Assembly (NCBI GenBank): GCA_001603275.1
Contig: LUYM01000006.1
Coordinates: forward strand, 248,001-312,000
Direction of reading: 5' to 3'
DNA: 64,000 nucleotides
Source of the DNA: Actinomycetales bacterium Actino_02
GTDB taxonomy: Bacteria; Actinomycetota; Actinomycetes; Propionibacteriales; Propionibacteriaceae
Shown piece after piece: positions 8,685 to 18,385 of this stretch (position 1 is its first letter; each line of letters starts with the position of its first letter). A model generated the notes under the pieces. The model worked only from the letters and a program-made list of their open reading frames with translations, did not search any database and was not told the origin of the DNA. A program made the translations under genes and the position numbers.

Positions 8685-8723
8685 GTGGGTGGCGTGAGGG
8701 GCCGTCGGAGTGGTGGCGCTCTG

Positions 8724-8875
8724 CTGCCGTGGACCGAAATGGAACCGTCCCCGCTTACCCGAAGTGAGGGCGTTCTGCGACCGTGGACCGAAATGGAACC
8801 GTCCCCGCTTACCCGAAAGGAGGGCGTCTGCTGCCGTGGACGGAAATGGAACCGTCCCCGCTTATCCCGAACTCG
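8724..8875. repeat. three direct tandem copies of the GGACGG-N8-CCGTCC palindrome
   Basis: Palindrome cores lie at 8731-8750, 8785-8804 and 8838-8857, all in the same orientation with starts 54 and 53 bp apart. The surrounding unit also repeats: CTGC..CCGTGGAC before the core and CCGCTTA(C/T)CCCGAA after it. The first two copies have GGACCG instead of GGACGG in the left arm; the third is perfect. Confidence 0.85.
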
Positions 8876-9105
8876 GGGCAGGTCAGGCTCACGGACCGGT
8901 GTCCGGGCTCAGGGCCCGAGCGCGATTGGCGAGCTGTGCGCGGGGTGGGCAGTGGCGTTCGAGCGACGCATCCTTTGAGACCCGCAATTGGCACCCACTG
9001 CACTCGACATAGGGACCCGGCTGTGGTCAGTCCGAGAACGGCACTACCCCACCCCGCTGGGGTGGAGGGCGTGTGAGTTCACAAGGGTGCCGTGTTCGTC
9101 GGGCT

Positions 9106-9137
9106 GGGACGTAACAGGAACCGTCCCCTTGTGTCCC
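9106..9137. repeat. GGGAC...GTCCC hairpin repeat, copy 1
   Basis: The sequence GGGAC-gta-ACAGG-N9-CTTGT-GTCCC forms a two-part stem with a 3-nt bulge and sits just after the stop codon of the DUF4012 gene. A near-identical copy lies at 50661-50692, in the same position relative to another minus-strand gene. It shares the AACCGTCCCC segment with the main palindrome family. Confidence 0.7.
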
Positions 9138-9145
9138 GGAGGAGC

Positions 9146-10918
9146 TCAGCGGGGCGAAGCGGACGAGGCGGACGAGCTGGAGCAGAAGCTGCCGGACAGC
9201 TTCACGTCGGTCCCCTTCACCGAGGGGGTGGCCCACATCTGCAGCGGGCCGTAGCTGCCGGTGCCGCTGAAGGTGGCGGTGATGGTCCGCGATTGCCCGG
9301 GCTTGAGGTCGATCGTGTACGAGGCCACCGGACGATGCAGATCCACGATCACGCCCTTGCGCAGCTTGCCGGTTCCGCTGGGCAAGTCGGCGCCGTCCAG
9401 GGTCGTGCCGCGCGGGCCGTAGATGAACACCTCGGTGCGGAACTTGGCGGCACCCCAGCGTCCGGTACTCACGTAGCCCGGCAGAGCTTTAGCGGTGGCC
9501 TGGTCGAGGTCGAGCTTCAGCGTCGTCGACATGGCGAACTCGGTGCGTCCGGACGCCGCGCAGCGGGCCACCACGGACACCGACGGCTTCATGTAGTAGT
9601 CGATCTTGGTGCCGTTCGAGGCCTCCCGCAGCATCACAGCCACAGCAGTCTCTTTCGTGTTCCGGGTAGGTAGCACCCCGCCGATCCGGGACGCGGCCAG
9701 CCTGTCCTGCAGCGCCGGATCGGCGCTCCAGAACAGCAGGTTGCCGCCACGCACCCCGGTCTGGACGGCAGTGAGCATCTGGGCCGGGTCGAACTCGCCG
9801 CGGGCAACCTTGGTGAAGATCGCCGAGGCGACCTGCTTGAAGTACTGATCGCCGTAGTCAGGATCGTTACGGGCGTACACGTCACTGAGCAGCTTCTTTA
9901 CGGCGTTGCTCGAGGTGACCGTCTCGCCGTCCCCGATGGTGACCCCGCCGGTCGCTTTCAGCACCTGGGCCAGCGCGATCGGGTCGATCGACAGCACCCC
10001 GTCGATCGTGTCGTTGTGGACGTCCCGCTGCCAGAACGCCGCCATCAGTTGGGCCGCCGTCGGGAAGTCCGGACGGCTGGGGGTGGCGTTGATCCGGCGC
10101 AGAATCACGTCGTGGTACAGCCGCACCACATTCTCCGGAACGTCCACCGGCACTGCCAGATTGCGGTAGTCGCCGCTGTCGGCCTGACCCTTCAGGGTGA
10201 TCCGGCCAGCGTCGACGCCGACCAGGGTCTGCGCAGCCGCGCTACCGCCGAGCCCCACCCATTCGGCATTGTTCTGCGCCACCACCAGGTAGTTCTTCGG
10301 GCCGTCCGCGCCCAGCAGTTCGGGGCCGAACCGCACCCCGGTCCGGGCCAGCGACAGCACCGGTGCCAGCTGGTCGATCGCCGAGCGGACCGGCGGCAGC
10401 AGTGCGTCCGAGCGCCTCACGGCGGCCACCTCGGTGTGCAGCTGGTTCACTCGCGGCGCGACTGAGGTCAGGATCGGCACCAGCTTCACCAGGGCCGGCT
10501 GGCCGTCGTGGCTGGCGAAAGCGGCCAGGGCCGGACGGGCCAGCTGAGCGCTCAGCACCTCCAGGCTCTCGGCACCGAGTCGGACGGCGCGCAGATTGTC
10601 ACCCAGCCACGGCGTCACTTCCGCGGCCCGCCACACCGGATCGGACGCGGCGGCGACCGCGTCTTGGGAGTGGGTGGCGATGGTGTCGATCGCGGCGGAG
10701 CCGCCGCCGGACTGGACACTGCTCAGCGCCGACTGGGCGGCTTCCAGTTCGGACTTCACGATCAGCACCCGACTGCCCAGCCAACCGATCACGCCGACCA
10801 GCACCACCACGACGGCCAGCACGATCCACGGCCAGCGGCGCCGCTGCACCCGGCGCGGCGTACTCGCGCGCGGAGACTCCGTCTGCTCGGACGGGTCCTC
10901 GGGGCGCTGTGCGGACAT
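9146..10918 (-). CDS. DUF4012 membrane-anchored protein
   Basis: A 590-aa protein. After a 25-residue charged N-terminus (RRVQRRRWP) a single transmembrane helix WIVLAVVVVLVGVIGWLGS anchors it. The rest is predicted outside the cell and matches the DUF4012 family, for example in YLVVAQNNAEWVGLGG, SRPDFPTAAQLMAAFWQ and DGVLSIDPIALAQVL. DUF4012 proteins are common in actinobacterial surface-polysaccharide loci; their biochemical role is not known to me. The C-terminus is a Ser-rich tail (SSSSASSASPR). It is followed by a glycosyltransferase gene reading the same way. Confidence 0.85.
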   Translation of the reverse strand: MSAQRPEDPSEQTESPRASTPRRVQRRRWPWIVLAVVVVLVGVIGWLGSRVLIVKSELEAAQSALSSVQSGGGSAAIDTIATHSQDAVAAASDPVWRAAEVTPWLGDNLRAVRLGAESLEVLSAQLARPALAAFASHDGQPALVKLVPILTSVAPRVNQLHTEVAAVRRSDALLPPVRSAIDQLAPVLSLARTGVRFGPELLGADGPKNYLVVAQNNAEWVGLGGSAAAQTLVGVDAGRITLKGQADSGDYRNLAVPVDVPENVVRLYHDVILRRINATPSRPDFPTAAQLMAAFWQRDVHNDTIDGVLSIDPIALAQVLKATGGVTIGDGETVTSSNAVKKLLSDVYARNDPDYGDQYFKQVASAIFTKVARGEFDPAQMLTAVQTGVRGGNLLFWSADPALQDRLAASRIGGVLPTRNTKETAVAVMLREASNGTKIDYYMKPSVSVVARCAASGRTEFAMSTTLKLDLDQATAKALPGYVSTGRWGAAKFRTEVFIYGPRGTTLDGADLPSGTGKLRKGVIVDLHRPVASYTIDLKPGQSRTITATFSGTGSYGPLQMWATPSVKGTDVKLSGSFCSSSSASSASPR

Positions 10919-10950
10919 GGGGCAAGGCTACCGGCGCGACACAGCCGCGC

Positions 10951-12465
10951 TCAGCGGGTGCGTCGCCGGCGCTTCCAGCGGAACCGTGAGCCGGGGACGA
11001 CCTGCAACTCAGCCTTGCCGTCCTCGCCGGCGTCCAGGCTGAGCCGGGCCAGCCGATCCCGGACGGCCTCGCCGGCCAGCCACTGCCCGTCCTGATCCGT
11101 CGGACGCCGCAGCCACCGCTCGGCCACCTCGATCCCGGACTGGAACCGCAGCCGCAGCAGATACTGGCCGGCGTCCAGCTTCGGCCAGCCGATCACCACC
11201 TCGCCGAGGCTTTCGGTTCCGTCGACGCCGACCCAGTGGACCGGCGCGGTGAAGGCCACGTCATTGCCGGTGATCCCGAGCAGAGTGGTCTGATCCAGCG
11301 CCTGGCCCGGCTGGACGGCGCCGCGCATCCGCAGCCGGATGGCCAGGCTCACCCCGTTCGGCCCGGCGGCGAGTTCGGTGGCCAGCGCCCGGGTGGCACT
11401 CAGTCGGATCAGCTCCTGATACCGCTCGTCGGTGGGCAGATCGAGGTAGAGGTGCCCACCGCGCAGCGCGATCCGGCTGCTCAGCTCTGGCAGCTGAGTG
11501 AACGAGTCGTAGTCGTCGGTGAACATGGTCAGGTAGCCGGCCCGTTCGGACGGATCCCGGGTGGCCTCGATGATCACCGCCGGATCGAGGCTGGCGATCA
11601 CCGGCCGGGCCCGCTCGTAGAACTCGGGCAGCTGCTCGGCCGCCAGCACCCGCGGCGCCCGCCAGCTGAAGCCTTGGAAGCTGCGCGCGATGAACGCCTG
11701 CAGCAGCCGCTCCCGGCCCGGCGACAAGGACGGACGCAGTTCGTTGAGCTCTTCGATCACCTGCAGATGGTCGAAGTAGTTGGCCAGCCGGGTGTAGTGG
11801 GAGTCCATCACCGAATCGCCTTCGGCGCGTTTGCGGTAGCGATGGACGACCTCGCCGACCAGAGCGAACTTCGGCGCGGCCAGCATGGCCGGCACATTCA
11901 CCACCGTGTCCTGATGGTGGATCCCCTCGGCGAAGCGCAGCCCCAGCGAGCGCAGCCAGGAGGTCCGGTACAGCTTGTTGCAGGTGCGCGCATCGTGGAC
12001 CAGCAGCGGGACGTCCTCGATGGCCACCGGCTCGCTGCGTCCGGGCCGGAAGTAGTCCGACCACAGCCAGCTGCGCGGCTCGGGGAACTGCTCGGTCGCC
12101 CCGACCGCCAGATCCAGCTCGCCACCCAACAGAGGGGCCCGCAGCCGCTCGATGGCACCGGGGGCCAGTTCGTCGTCGCCGTCGAGGAACAGCACGAACT
12201 CGGTCTCGACAAGGTCGAGGCCATGATTGCGGGCGGCACCGGCACCGGGGCCGGCGTTGTCCTGGTGAATCACCGTGATCTGCGGCGAGCGGGTGGCATA
12301 GCCGTCGGCGATGGCACCGGTGTGGTCGGAGCTGCCGTCATCGATGACCAGTACCCGGCAGTCCGGCCAGCAGCTCTGGGTGAGCACCGAATCCAGGCAG
12401 GGCGCCAGGTAGCGCCCGACGTTGCAGGCCGGGACGACGACGGTGACGTCTGTGGGGGTGGTCAC
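10951..12465 (-). CDS. family 2 glycosyltransferase with C-terminal extension
   Basis: A 504-aa GT-A enzyme. The N-terminal domain has TVVVPACNVGRYLAPCL, the nucleotide-binding VIDDGSSDHTG and the metal-binding DxD in FLDGDDELAPG. About 250 further residues follow the catalytic domain and include a beta-rich C-terminus. GTG 12465 is preferred over the longer open frame from 12507 because it begins right before the conserved TDVTVVVPA strand. It probably transfers a sugar during surface-polysaccharide or teichoic-acid-like polymer assembly. The gene is divergent from the RgpF-like gene, so 12466-12560 should hold promoters for both. Confidence 0.85.
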   Translation of the reverse strand: MTTPTDVTVVVPACNVGRYLAPCLDSVLTQSCWPDCRVLVIDDGSSDHTGAIADGYATRSPQITVIHQDNAGPGAGAARNHGLDLVETEFVLFLDGDDELAPGAIERLRAPLLGGELDLAVGATEQFPEPRSWLWSDYFRPGRSEPVAIEDVPLLVHDARTCNKLYRTSWLRSLGLRFAEGIHHQDTVVNVPAMLAAPKFALVGEVVHRYRKRAEGDSVMDSHYTRLANYFDHLQVIEELNELRPSLSPGRERLLQAFIARSFQGFSWRAPRVLAAEQLPEFYERARPVIASLDPAVIIEATRDPSERAGYLTMFTDDYDSFTQLPELSSRIALRGGHLYLDLPTDERYQELIRLSATRALATELAAGPNGVSLAIRLRMRGAVQPGQALDQTTLLGITGNDVAFTAPVHWVGVDGTESLGEVVIGWPKLDAGQYLLRLRFQSGIEVAERWLRRPTDQDGQWLAGEAVRDRLARLSLDAGEDGKAELQVVPGSRFRWKRRRRTR

Positions 12466-12560
12466 TGTCCAACAATGGCGAACCGGAGCGACCGCCACAA
12501 CCGCCACAAGCCGATTTCGCCGGTGCAGACGCCGGATCGTGGATCGGCTCGGCCGCTAAG

Positions 12561-13514
12561 GTGAGCGATGTGACTGCCGACGCGGTGCCGAACCGTCTGG
12601 TCGTGCTGGCCGCCTACGATCCCGATGGTGAGCTGGCCCCGCCGTTGCGGCAGCAGATCACAGCCTGGCAAGGACAGACGTCACGACTGATCGTCGTCTC
12701 GGCCGGCCAGCTGCAGCCGTCGGCTCGGCAGTGGATCAGCGAGCGTGCCGAACTCATCGAGCGCGACAACGTCGGCTATGACTTCCTCAGCTATCGGGTC
12801 GGCCTGAACGTGGCCGGCGACCTGGGTCGCTACGACGAGGTGGTGCTGTGTAACGACAGCGTGATCGGGCCGCTGCGTCCCTACTCCCGGATCTTCGCCG
12901 AGATGGCCGAGCGCCCGGTCGACTTCTGGGGGATCACCGCCAGCCAGCGGATCGAGCCGCACCTGCAGAGCTACTTCCTGGTGTTCCGTCCCTGGGTGGT
13001 GAGTGCACCGTCGTTTCGCCGGTTCTGGGCAGCGCTGACGCCGGTCTCGGAGCGCCGCGAAGTGATCCGCCGCTACGAGATCGGGCTGAGCGCGACTCTG
13101 CGTGCAGCCGGTTTTCGGATGGGCAGCTACTTCGAGCCCACCGTGGCCGAGCAGCGCCGGGCCCGGATCCGGACGGCCTGGTGGATCTCCCGACGCTCCG
13201 ACGCCCCGCGTCGGCTCCGGGAGCTGATCGCCCGTAGCCGGGAGCCGTGGAACCCAACCTATGCGCTGGCAGATGCGGCCTGGGCGGACGGGCGGCTGCC
13301 GGTGGTGAAGCTGGACACGCTACGACTCGACCCCTACGGCCTGGACGCGGCCCGGCTGCTGCGCAGCGGAGGCCGGAGGTTCCCGGAGGCGTTCGCCGAG
13401 GTGCGCGCCTATCTGGCACGCACCGCCGCGCACCATCCGCCACGGCCGAACGAGCGGCTGCGTCGGCCGCGCCGGCTGCTGGCTCCCGTCCAACCCCTGG
13501 TGAGGTACCGATGA
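12561..13514 (+). CDS. rhamnan synthesis F (RgpF)-like protein
   Basis: A 317-aa protein resembling RgpF-family proteins of rhamnose-glucose and related cell-wall polysaccharides. Typical segments are ERDNVGYDFLSYRVGL and VVLCNDSVIGPL; these are the DN(x)G(x)DF and NDS(x)xGP motifs of the family. GTG 12561 is the likely start, with GTG 12570 as an alternative; no strong ribosome-binding site is visible for either. The stop overlaps the next glycosyltransferase start as ATGA (13511). It is inferred to work with that enzyme on the same polymer. Confidence 0.8.
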   Translation: MSDVTADAVPNRLVVLAAYDPDGELAPPLRQQITAWQGQTSRLIVVSAGQLQPSARQWISERAELIERDNVGYDFLSYRVGLNVAGDLGRYDEVVLCNDSVIGPLRPYSRIFAEMAERPVDFWGITASQRIEPHLQSYFLVFRPWVVSAPSFRRFWAALTPVSERREVIRRYEIGLSATLRAAGFRMGSYFEPTVAEQRRARIRTAWWISRRSDAPRRLRELIARSREPWNPTYALADAAWADGRLPVVKLDTLRLDPYGLDAARLLRSGGRRFPEAFAEVRAYLARTAAHHPPRPNERLRRPRRLLAPVQPLVRYR

Positions 13515-15952
13515 CCGGATTGTTCCGCCGCGCGGTTGGCCGGCTCACCCGTCCGCGCCCGACGGGCCCCGGCCAGACCGCGGCCGGGTCGGCGCGGCTG
13601 ATCCCCAGCAGCGCGGCCACCCTCCCGGAGCGGCCGCTGGTCAGCGTGGCGGTCCTCTGGTCCGACGGTGCCAGCGCCCGGCAGTGGGTGGAGTCGGTGC
13701 TGGCCCAGAGCTATCCGGAGCTGGAGGTGCTCGTGGTGGCCGCCGATCCGGACGCCCCGTCCGTGGTCGAGGGGCTGCGGCACTTCGACCCGCGAGTGCG
13801 GCTGGTCGGCCACGCCGACCAGGCCGGGGACGCCCTGGCGCTGGTGCTGGCGCACGCTCGTCCGGGGTTGATCGGCTTCGCCGAGGAGCTCTGGCCGGAG
13901 AGTCGGCTGGCCACCCAGCTGGCCGGGCTCCGCAGCGCCGGCGGGTCGGGATGGGTCGGGGACAGCCTCGGCCAGACGCTGCTGCCCGTGGCGCTCGGCC
14001 AGGAGTTGGGTGTCGACGTCGATCTCGGCGTCGGTGCGGTCGCCGACTTCCTCACCCGGCTGCCCGGGGCCGACGACCGGGCCCTGGCCGCGCTGCCGCC
14101 CGGTGCCCGAGCCCGGATCCTGGCCCGGCGCGAGTTGCGCTGGGATCAGCCCGCGGCAGCGGTGCCTGGACGGGTCAGCCTGATCGTCCCGGTGCGCAGC
14201 GATCTGGCCGGGGCGCGTGACCTGATCGGCGGGCTGGATGAGCTGCCCGAGGCGGAGCTGGTTGTCGTCGGCCTGGCCGGCGACAAGGACGCCGCCGAGC
14301 TGACCGCCTTCGCTGCGGATCGTCGGGTGCGGGTGGTTCGCAGCGCTGCCGACAGCTGGGCGCTGCTGGCCGACCTGGGTGCGCAGGCCAGCACGGGTGA
14401 GGTGCTGGTCTTCGTCGGCCCGGGTGCGGTGATGACCACGGCAGCAGTGCCGGCGCTCACTGACGCCCTGAACGACCCGTCGGTGGCCGTGGCCCAGCCG
14501 CTGAATCAGCGGCTGCATCTGACGGTGGCCAGCGCGGGCGCCTACTTCGCGCCCGGCCAGGTGGTGCCGGTCGAGCTGTTGGCCGGCCACCCGCTGCCCG
14601 ACGCCGAGCGGCTCGGCGATCACCGCCTGCCGGCCGCCTACTCGGCGGTGGTGGCGCTGCGGCGCGACGATTTCTGGAGTCTGCGCGGCTTCGACCCGGC
14701 CTTCGGGAACTCATTGGCCGAGGTCGATCTGAGCCTGCGCGCCGTCCAGGCCGGGCTGGGTGGCGTCCGGCTGGTGAACGCGGCCCGGATCACGGCCCGG
14801 TCCCGGGCCAAGGCCGGTTTCGGCCACGACCTGGCCGCCTCGGCTGCGCTGTTGCGGCAGCGCTGGGCGAACCCGCCGGCCGGGTCGATGGACGTGCTGG
14901 CCGACGCGGGTTTCGCGGTGGCCGGCCACGATCCGCGTCCGCTGACCGGTTCGGCCATCGAGCCGCAGTTCGTGGCCGCGCCGCGGCTGGTGCCGACCCG
15001 CTCGCTGGACGGGCCGCTGCCGAGCTTCCGGTGGGCGATCGACATCGCCGCCACCGCCACCTGGTGGGGTGAGCGCTGGGGGGATCGCTACTTCGCGGCC
15101 TCGCTGGCCGCCGCGTTGCGCCGACTCGGTCAGCAGGTCGCCATCGACCATCGCGAAGTGCGCGACCGGGAGACCCGGGCTCTGGACGATGTGGTGCTGG
15201 TGCTGCGCGGGGTCGACCAGGTGCGTCCGCAGCCGGGGCCGATCAATCTGCTGTGGGTGATCTCGCACCCCGACGAGGTGACTGCGGCCGAGGCGTCCGG
15301 CTACGACCGGGTGTTCGCGGCCGGGCGGCGCTGGGCTGAGGAGCGATCCGCCGAGTGGGGGCTGCCGATCCGTCCGCTGCTCCAGTGCACCGACGCCGAG
15401 CTGTTCCACCCCGGCCGCGCCGAGCAGGGGAGCGGGCAGGTGCTGTTCGTCGGCAATACCCGGGACGGGGCGAGCCGCCCGGTGGTCGATGACGCGCTGG
15501 CCGCCGGCGTCCCGCTGAGCCTGTACGGCACCGGCTGGGAGCACACGGCCGCGGCCGGTCATCGGGTGGCCGAGCTGGTGCCGAATGCCGAACTTGGTCG
15601 GCTCTATGCCGAGGCCGAGGTGGTGCTGAGTGACCATTCGGCAGCCATGAAGCAGGCCGGATTCCCGGCGAACCGGCTCTTCGACGCGGTGGCCTGTGGT
15701 GCCCGAGTGCTCTGTGACCAGGTGGAAGACGTCGAGGAGCTGTTCGCGGGCAGTGTGGCCTGCTATGCCGACTCCGACGAGTTCGCCCGGCTGCTGGCTG
15801 ACCCGGACGTGCACTGGCCCGATCGCGAGCAGCGGCTGGCCACCGCACAGCGGGTGCGCACCGAGCACAGTTTCGACCGGCGCGCCGAGCAGCTGCTGGC
15901 CGCCGCCATCGAGGTCCATCGCCAGCGCGACGCCGGCCTTCAGGCCCGCTGA
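13511..15952 (+). CDS. multidomain glycosyltransferase (GT2-like pair plus CgeB/GT1-like C-terminus)
   Basis: An 813-aa protein. Residues ~45-215 and ~220-500 resemble two GT2 modules; the second has VSLIVPVRSDL and an acceptor-site-like LRGFDPAFGNSLAEVDLSLR. From residue ~505 a different domain begins (RWAIDIAATATWWGERWGDRYFA) that ends in a GT1/CgeB-like fold with VLFVGNTRDG and KQAGFPANRLFDAVACGARVL. ATG 13511 overlaps the RgpF-like stop (ATGA), so the long upstream open frame is ignored. The N-terminal GT2 module lacks an obvious DxD and may be degenerate. It converges with the next gene; the two stops are 26 bp apart. Confidence 0.8.
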   Translation: MTGLFRRAVGRLTRPRPTGPGQTAAGSARLIPSSAATLPERPLVSVAVLWSDGASARQWVESVLAQSYPELEVLVVAADPDAPSVVEGLRHFDPRVRLVGHADQAGDALALVLAHARPGLIGFAEELWPESRLATQLAGLRSAGGSGWVGDSLGQTLLPVALGQELGVDVDLGVGAVADFLTRLPGADDRALAALPPGARARILARRELRWDQPAAAVPGRVSLIVPVRSDLAGARDLIGGLDELPEAELVVVGLAGDKDAAELTAFAADRRVRVVRSAADSWALLADLGAQASTGEVLVFVGPGAVMTTAAVPALTDALNDPSVAVAQPLNQRLHLTVASAGAYFAPGQVVPVELLAGHPLPDAERLGDHRLPAAYSAVVALRRDDFWSLRGFDPAFGNSLAEVDLSLRAVQAGLGGVRLVNAARITARSRAKAGFGHDLAASAALLRQRWANPPAGSMDVLADAGFAVAGHDPRPLTGSAIEPQFVAAPRLVPTRSLDGPLPSFRWAIDIAATATWWGERWGDRYFAASLAAALRRLGQQVAIDHREVRDRETRALDDVVLVLRGVDQVRPQPGPINLLWVISHPDEVTAAEASGYDRVFAAGRRWAEERSAEWGLPIRPLLQCTDAELFHPGRAEQGSGQVLFVGNTRDGASRPVVDDALAAGVPLSLYGTGWEHTAAAGHRVAELVPNAELGRLYAEAEVVLSDHSAAMKQAGFPANRLFDAVACGARVLCDQVEDVEELFAGSVACYADSDEFARLLADPDVHWPDREQRLATAQRVRTEHSFDRRAEQLLAAAIEVHRQRDAGLQAR

Positions 15953-15977
15953 CCAGGACCGGCTCCCGCAGTCGGAG

Positions 15978-18176
15978 TCAGTGGCGCTGCAGGCGGCGAC
16001 GCAGCCAGCGCCGGCCACGTCCGGCGAACCGGCGCAGCCGACGCAGTGGCCCGGCCGGAGGGGGCGGGGCTGGTGCCGGCTTCTTCGGGGCTGCCGGACG
16101 CTGGGTGCGAGCCCGCCGGGCGTCGTCGCGAGCCAGTTGCAGGATCCGGATCACCGCCTGCGCGTCCGGGGACGGATCGAGACTGGCCAGCTCATTGCCT
16201 ACCTCGGGTTCGAGGCGGACGAAGTTCTCCTTGGCCTGTTTGAACGCCTTGAAGGCGGTGGCCCCCACCCCGCGGGAGGTCTGCGGGTCGAAGCGCATGC
16301 CGGCGGTCAGCCGCAGCATCTCGACGAAGCTGAGGTAGTAGCCGCGGGCTGCGGCGGCCCGGCTGCTGCCGGTCACCGTCGAGCCCGGACGCACCCGGCG
16401 GGTGTAGAGGCTGACCAAGCGGTGAGTGGCCCGCTCGGCGCGGAGCAGGCATTCGAAGGTGAACAGGTTGTCCTCGCGGGGCAGATCCGGACGGAACCGC
16501 AGCCTGTGCTGATCCAGGAAGGCCCGGCTGATCAGGTACAGGCACGGCTGTACTCGGTAGTCACCGGCCTGTTTCATGGCGGCCATCAGCTGGGCCCCAC
16601 TGACCAGCTCGGCGTGCTCGCGGGAGCGCTGGTAGTAGTTGAGCCGGTAGGCGGCGATCGTCCGCTCGTCCACCCCGGGCTCGATGATGATCTCGGCGTC
16701 GAAAAGCAGCAGCTCGGCCCCGGTCCGGTCGGCCGCATCGACCAGGCCGGCCAGGGCGTCCGCACTCCAGAAGTCGTCGCTGTCCAGGAGGCAGACGTAG
16801 CGGCCGGTTGCCGCGGCCATGCCGCGGTTGCGGGCCACCGACTGGCCGGCTTCGGACTGGCTGATCACGGTGATCCGCGGGTCGGCTGCGGCGGCCTGCT
16901 CCAGGATCAGTCCGGAGGCATCGGAGGAGCCGTCGTCGACGCAGATCACCTCGATTCGGACGCCGCTCTGCAGCCGGATGCCAGCCAGGCATTGCTCCAG
17001 CCAGGGCGCGGCATTGTGCACCGGAATCACCACCGAAACGTCCGGAGCAGCATCGTCGGCCAGCCGCGGGGACGGCTCGGGCTGCGGCGGCTCCACCGGG
17101 ACCTGCCCGGTGCTGCGGACCGGCTGGCCGGCCACCTCGCGGGCAGCGGCCCGGGCCTCGGCGCGGGCTCGGCGGACCTGGTGGTCCAGCCGGGCCGCCC
17201 GCTCGAAGACGTACTGCTCGGGCCCGGCAGCCAGATAGTCGGCCAGCCGGGTGCCGAGTTCGGGGTTCACGAAGCCGGACGCAGCCCGATCCAGCACGCC
17301 GAGCCGGGCCAGCAACCCGCCGCGCAGGGCCGCGTCGATCTCGACCAGGGCCGGCCAACTCGAGGCCTTGTCCAGGCTGGCCAGGCAGATCTCGACGGCT
17401 TCGGTGGCCACGGCGCCGGCGAAGCGATCGCCGATCCCGGCCTCGTCCAACCTCTTCTGCAGGGCCAGTAGGGCATCGGCGAAGGCCAGTGGCGCCTGAT
17501 CGGTGCTGCCTTGCAGGCTGGCGGAGTTGCCGACCCGATAGTCGACCAGCGCCCGATCGACGTAGCTGAGCCGCTCGGCCAGCGCCAGTGCCGAGAAGGT
17601 GAACGCGACGTCATTGGAGCGGGGCAGTTCTTGGAAGCGCAGCTGGTGGCTGCGAATCAGCTCGGTGCGGAACAGCTTGTTCCAGGCGACCGGCCCGAAG
17701 GCGTAGAACAGGGCGTCACCGACCGCGTCCGGGCGGAACGGGGTGCGGGCCGGGAGGTAGCCGGTACGCAGCCCCCAGTCCATGACGACCGGGTCGGCCC
17801 CGAACTCGTCGAACACCCGGAACCGGGTCACCACCACGTCGGCCTGCTCGGCGACGGCTTTGGTGTACAGCTTGGCCAGGAACGTCGGGGCAAACAGGTC
17901 ATCGGCGTCCAGGAAGGCCAGATACTCACCGTCGGCGATGGCCAGTCCGGCATTGCGGGCGGCGCCCGCGCTGCCGACGGCCGGGCCGGGGATGACCTGG
18001 ACTCGAGGATCGGTGGCCGCGAAGTCGGCGATGAGTTGCGCGCTGGCGTCGGTGGAGCCGTCGTCGACCACGATGATCTGCAGATCGGTCAGGGTCTGCC
18101 GGGCGATGCTGGTCAGGGTCGGGACGAGGTGCGCCTGCGCATTGTGGACCGGCACGATCACCGACACTGCGGTCAT
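15978..18176 (-). CDS. bifunctional family 2 glycosyltransferase (two GT2 domains)
   Basis: A 732-aa protein with two complete GT2 domains in tandem. The first begins at residue 3 (VSVIVPVHNAQAHL) with VVDDGSTDAS and LDADDLF; the second begins at about residue 378 (VSVVIPVHNAAPWL) with VDDGSSDASG and LLDSDDF. Such tandem enzymes often make alternating linkages of a repeat unit. The Arg-rich C-terminus (RRLRRFAGRGRRWLRRRLQ) may bind membrane or polymer. ATG 18176 is preceded by an AGGAG site. A divergent 209-bp region separates it from the GH16 gene. Confidence 0.88.
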   Translation of the reverse strand: MTAVSVIVPVHNAQAHLVPTLTSIARQTLTDLQIIVVDDGSTDASAQLIADFAATDPRVQVIPGPAVGSAGAARNAGLAIADGEYLAFLDADDLFAPTFLAKLYTKAVAEQADVVVTRFRVFDEFGADPVVMDWGLRTGYLPARTPFRPDAVGDALFYAFGPVAWNKLFRTELIRSHQLRFQELPRSNDVAFTFSALALAERLSYVDRALVDYRVGNSASLQGSTDQAPLAFADALLALQKRLDEAGIGDRFAGAVATEAVEICLASLDKASSWPALVEIDAALRGGLLARLGVLDRAASGFVNPELGTRLADYLAAGPEQYVFERAARLDHQVRRARAEARAAAREVAGQPVRSTGQVPVEPPQPEPSPRLADDAAPDVSVVIPVHNAAPWLEQCLAGIRLQSGVRIEVICVDDGSSDASGLILEQAAAADPRITVISQSEAGQSVARNRGMAAATGRYVCLLDSDDFWSADALAGLVDAADRTGAELLLFDAEIIIEPGVDERTIAAYRLNYYQRSREHAELVSGAQLMAAMKQAGDYRVQPCLYLISRAFLDQHRLRFRPDLPREDNLFTFECLLRAERATHRLVSLYTRRVRPGSTVTGSSRAAAARGYYLSFVEMLRLTAGMRFDPQTSRGVGATAFKAFKQAKENFVRLEPEVGNELASLDPSPDAQAVIRILQLARDDARRARTQRPAAPKKPAPAPPPPAGPLRRLRRFAGRGRRWLRRRLQRH

Positions 18177-18385
18177 GGGTTCTCCTGCCTGGTCCGAACC
18201 TGCTGATGCCTATCCTGCCGGGTCCGTGGCCCACCCGCATCGCCGGGCAACCTGGTGAACTGCCGACTTGTGCTGGGTACCCGATCCGCTCACGGGTCGG
18301 ACGTGCCCGGAGCGCGATTGATAGGCTCCTGTCACCCGAATGGGGAGCGGGTGCGAACGAGACGACGACTGGCGGGAGTTTTCTA

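Larger units (their letters stand above)
8685..9145. other. 461-bp gene-free interval with palindromic repeats
   Basis: This stretch lies between the end of the methyltransferase and the 3' end of the DUF4012 gene. It contains three tandem copies of the dispersed palindrome (8731-8857), one GGGAC-type hairpin (9106-9137) and otherwise no convincing gene. Short open frames across it simply translate the repeats. Confidence 0.7.

Noticed and set aside
8685-8978. A 97-codon plus-strand frame after the methyltransferase
   Set aside because: It is a translation of the three tandem palindromes (WTEMEPSPLTR repeated), with no independent coding evidence.
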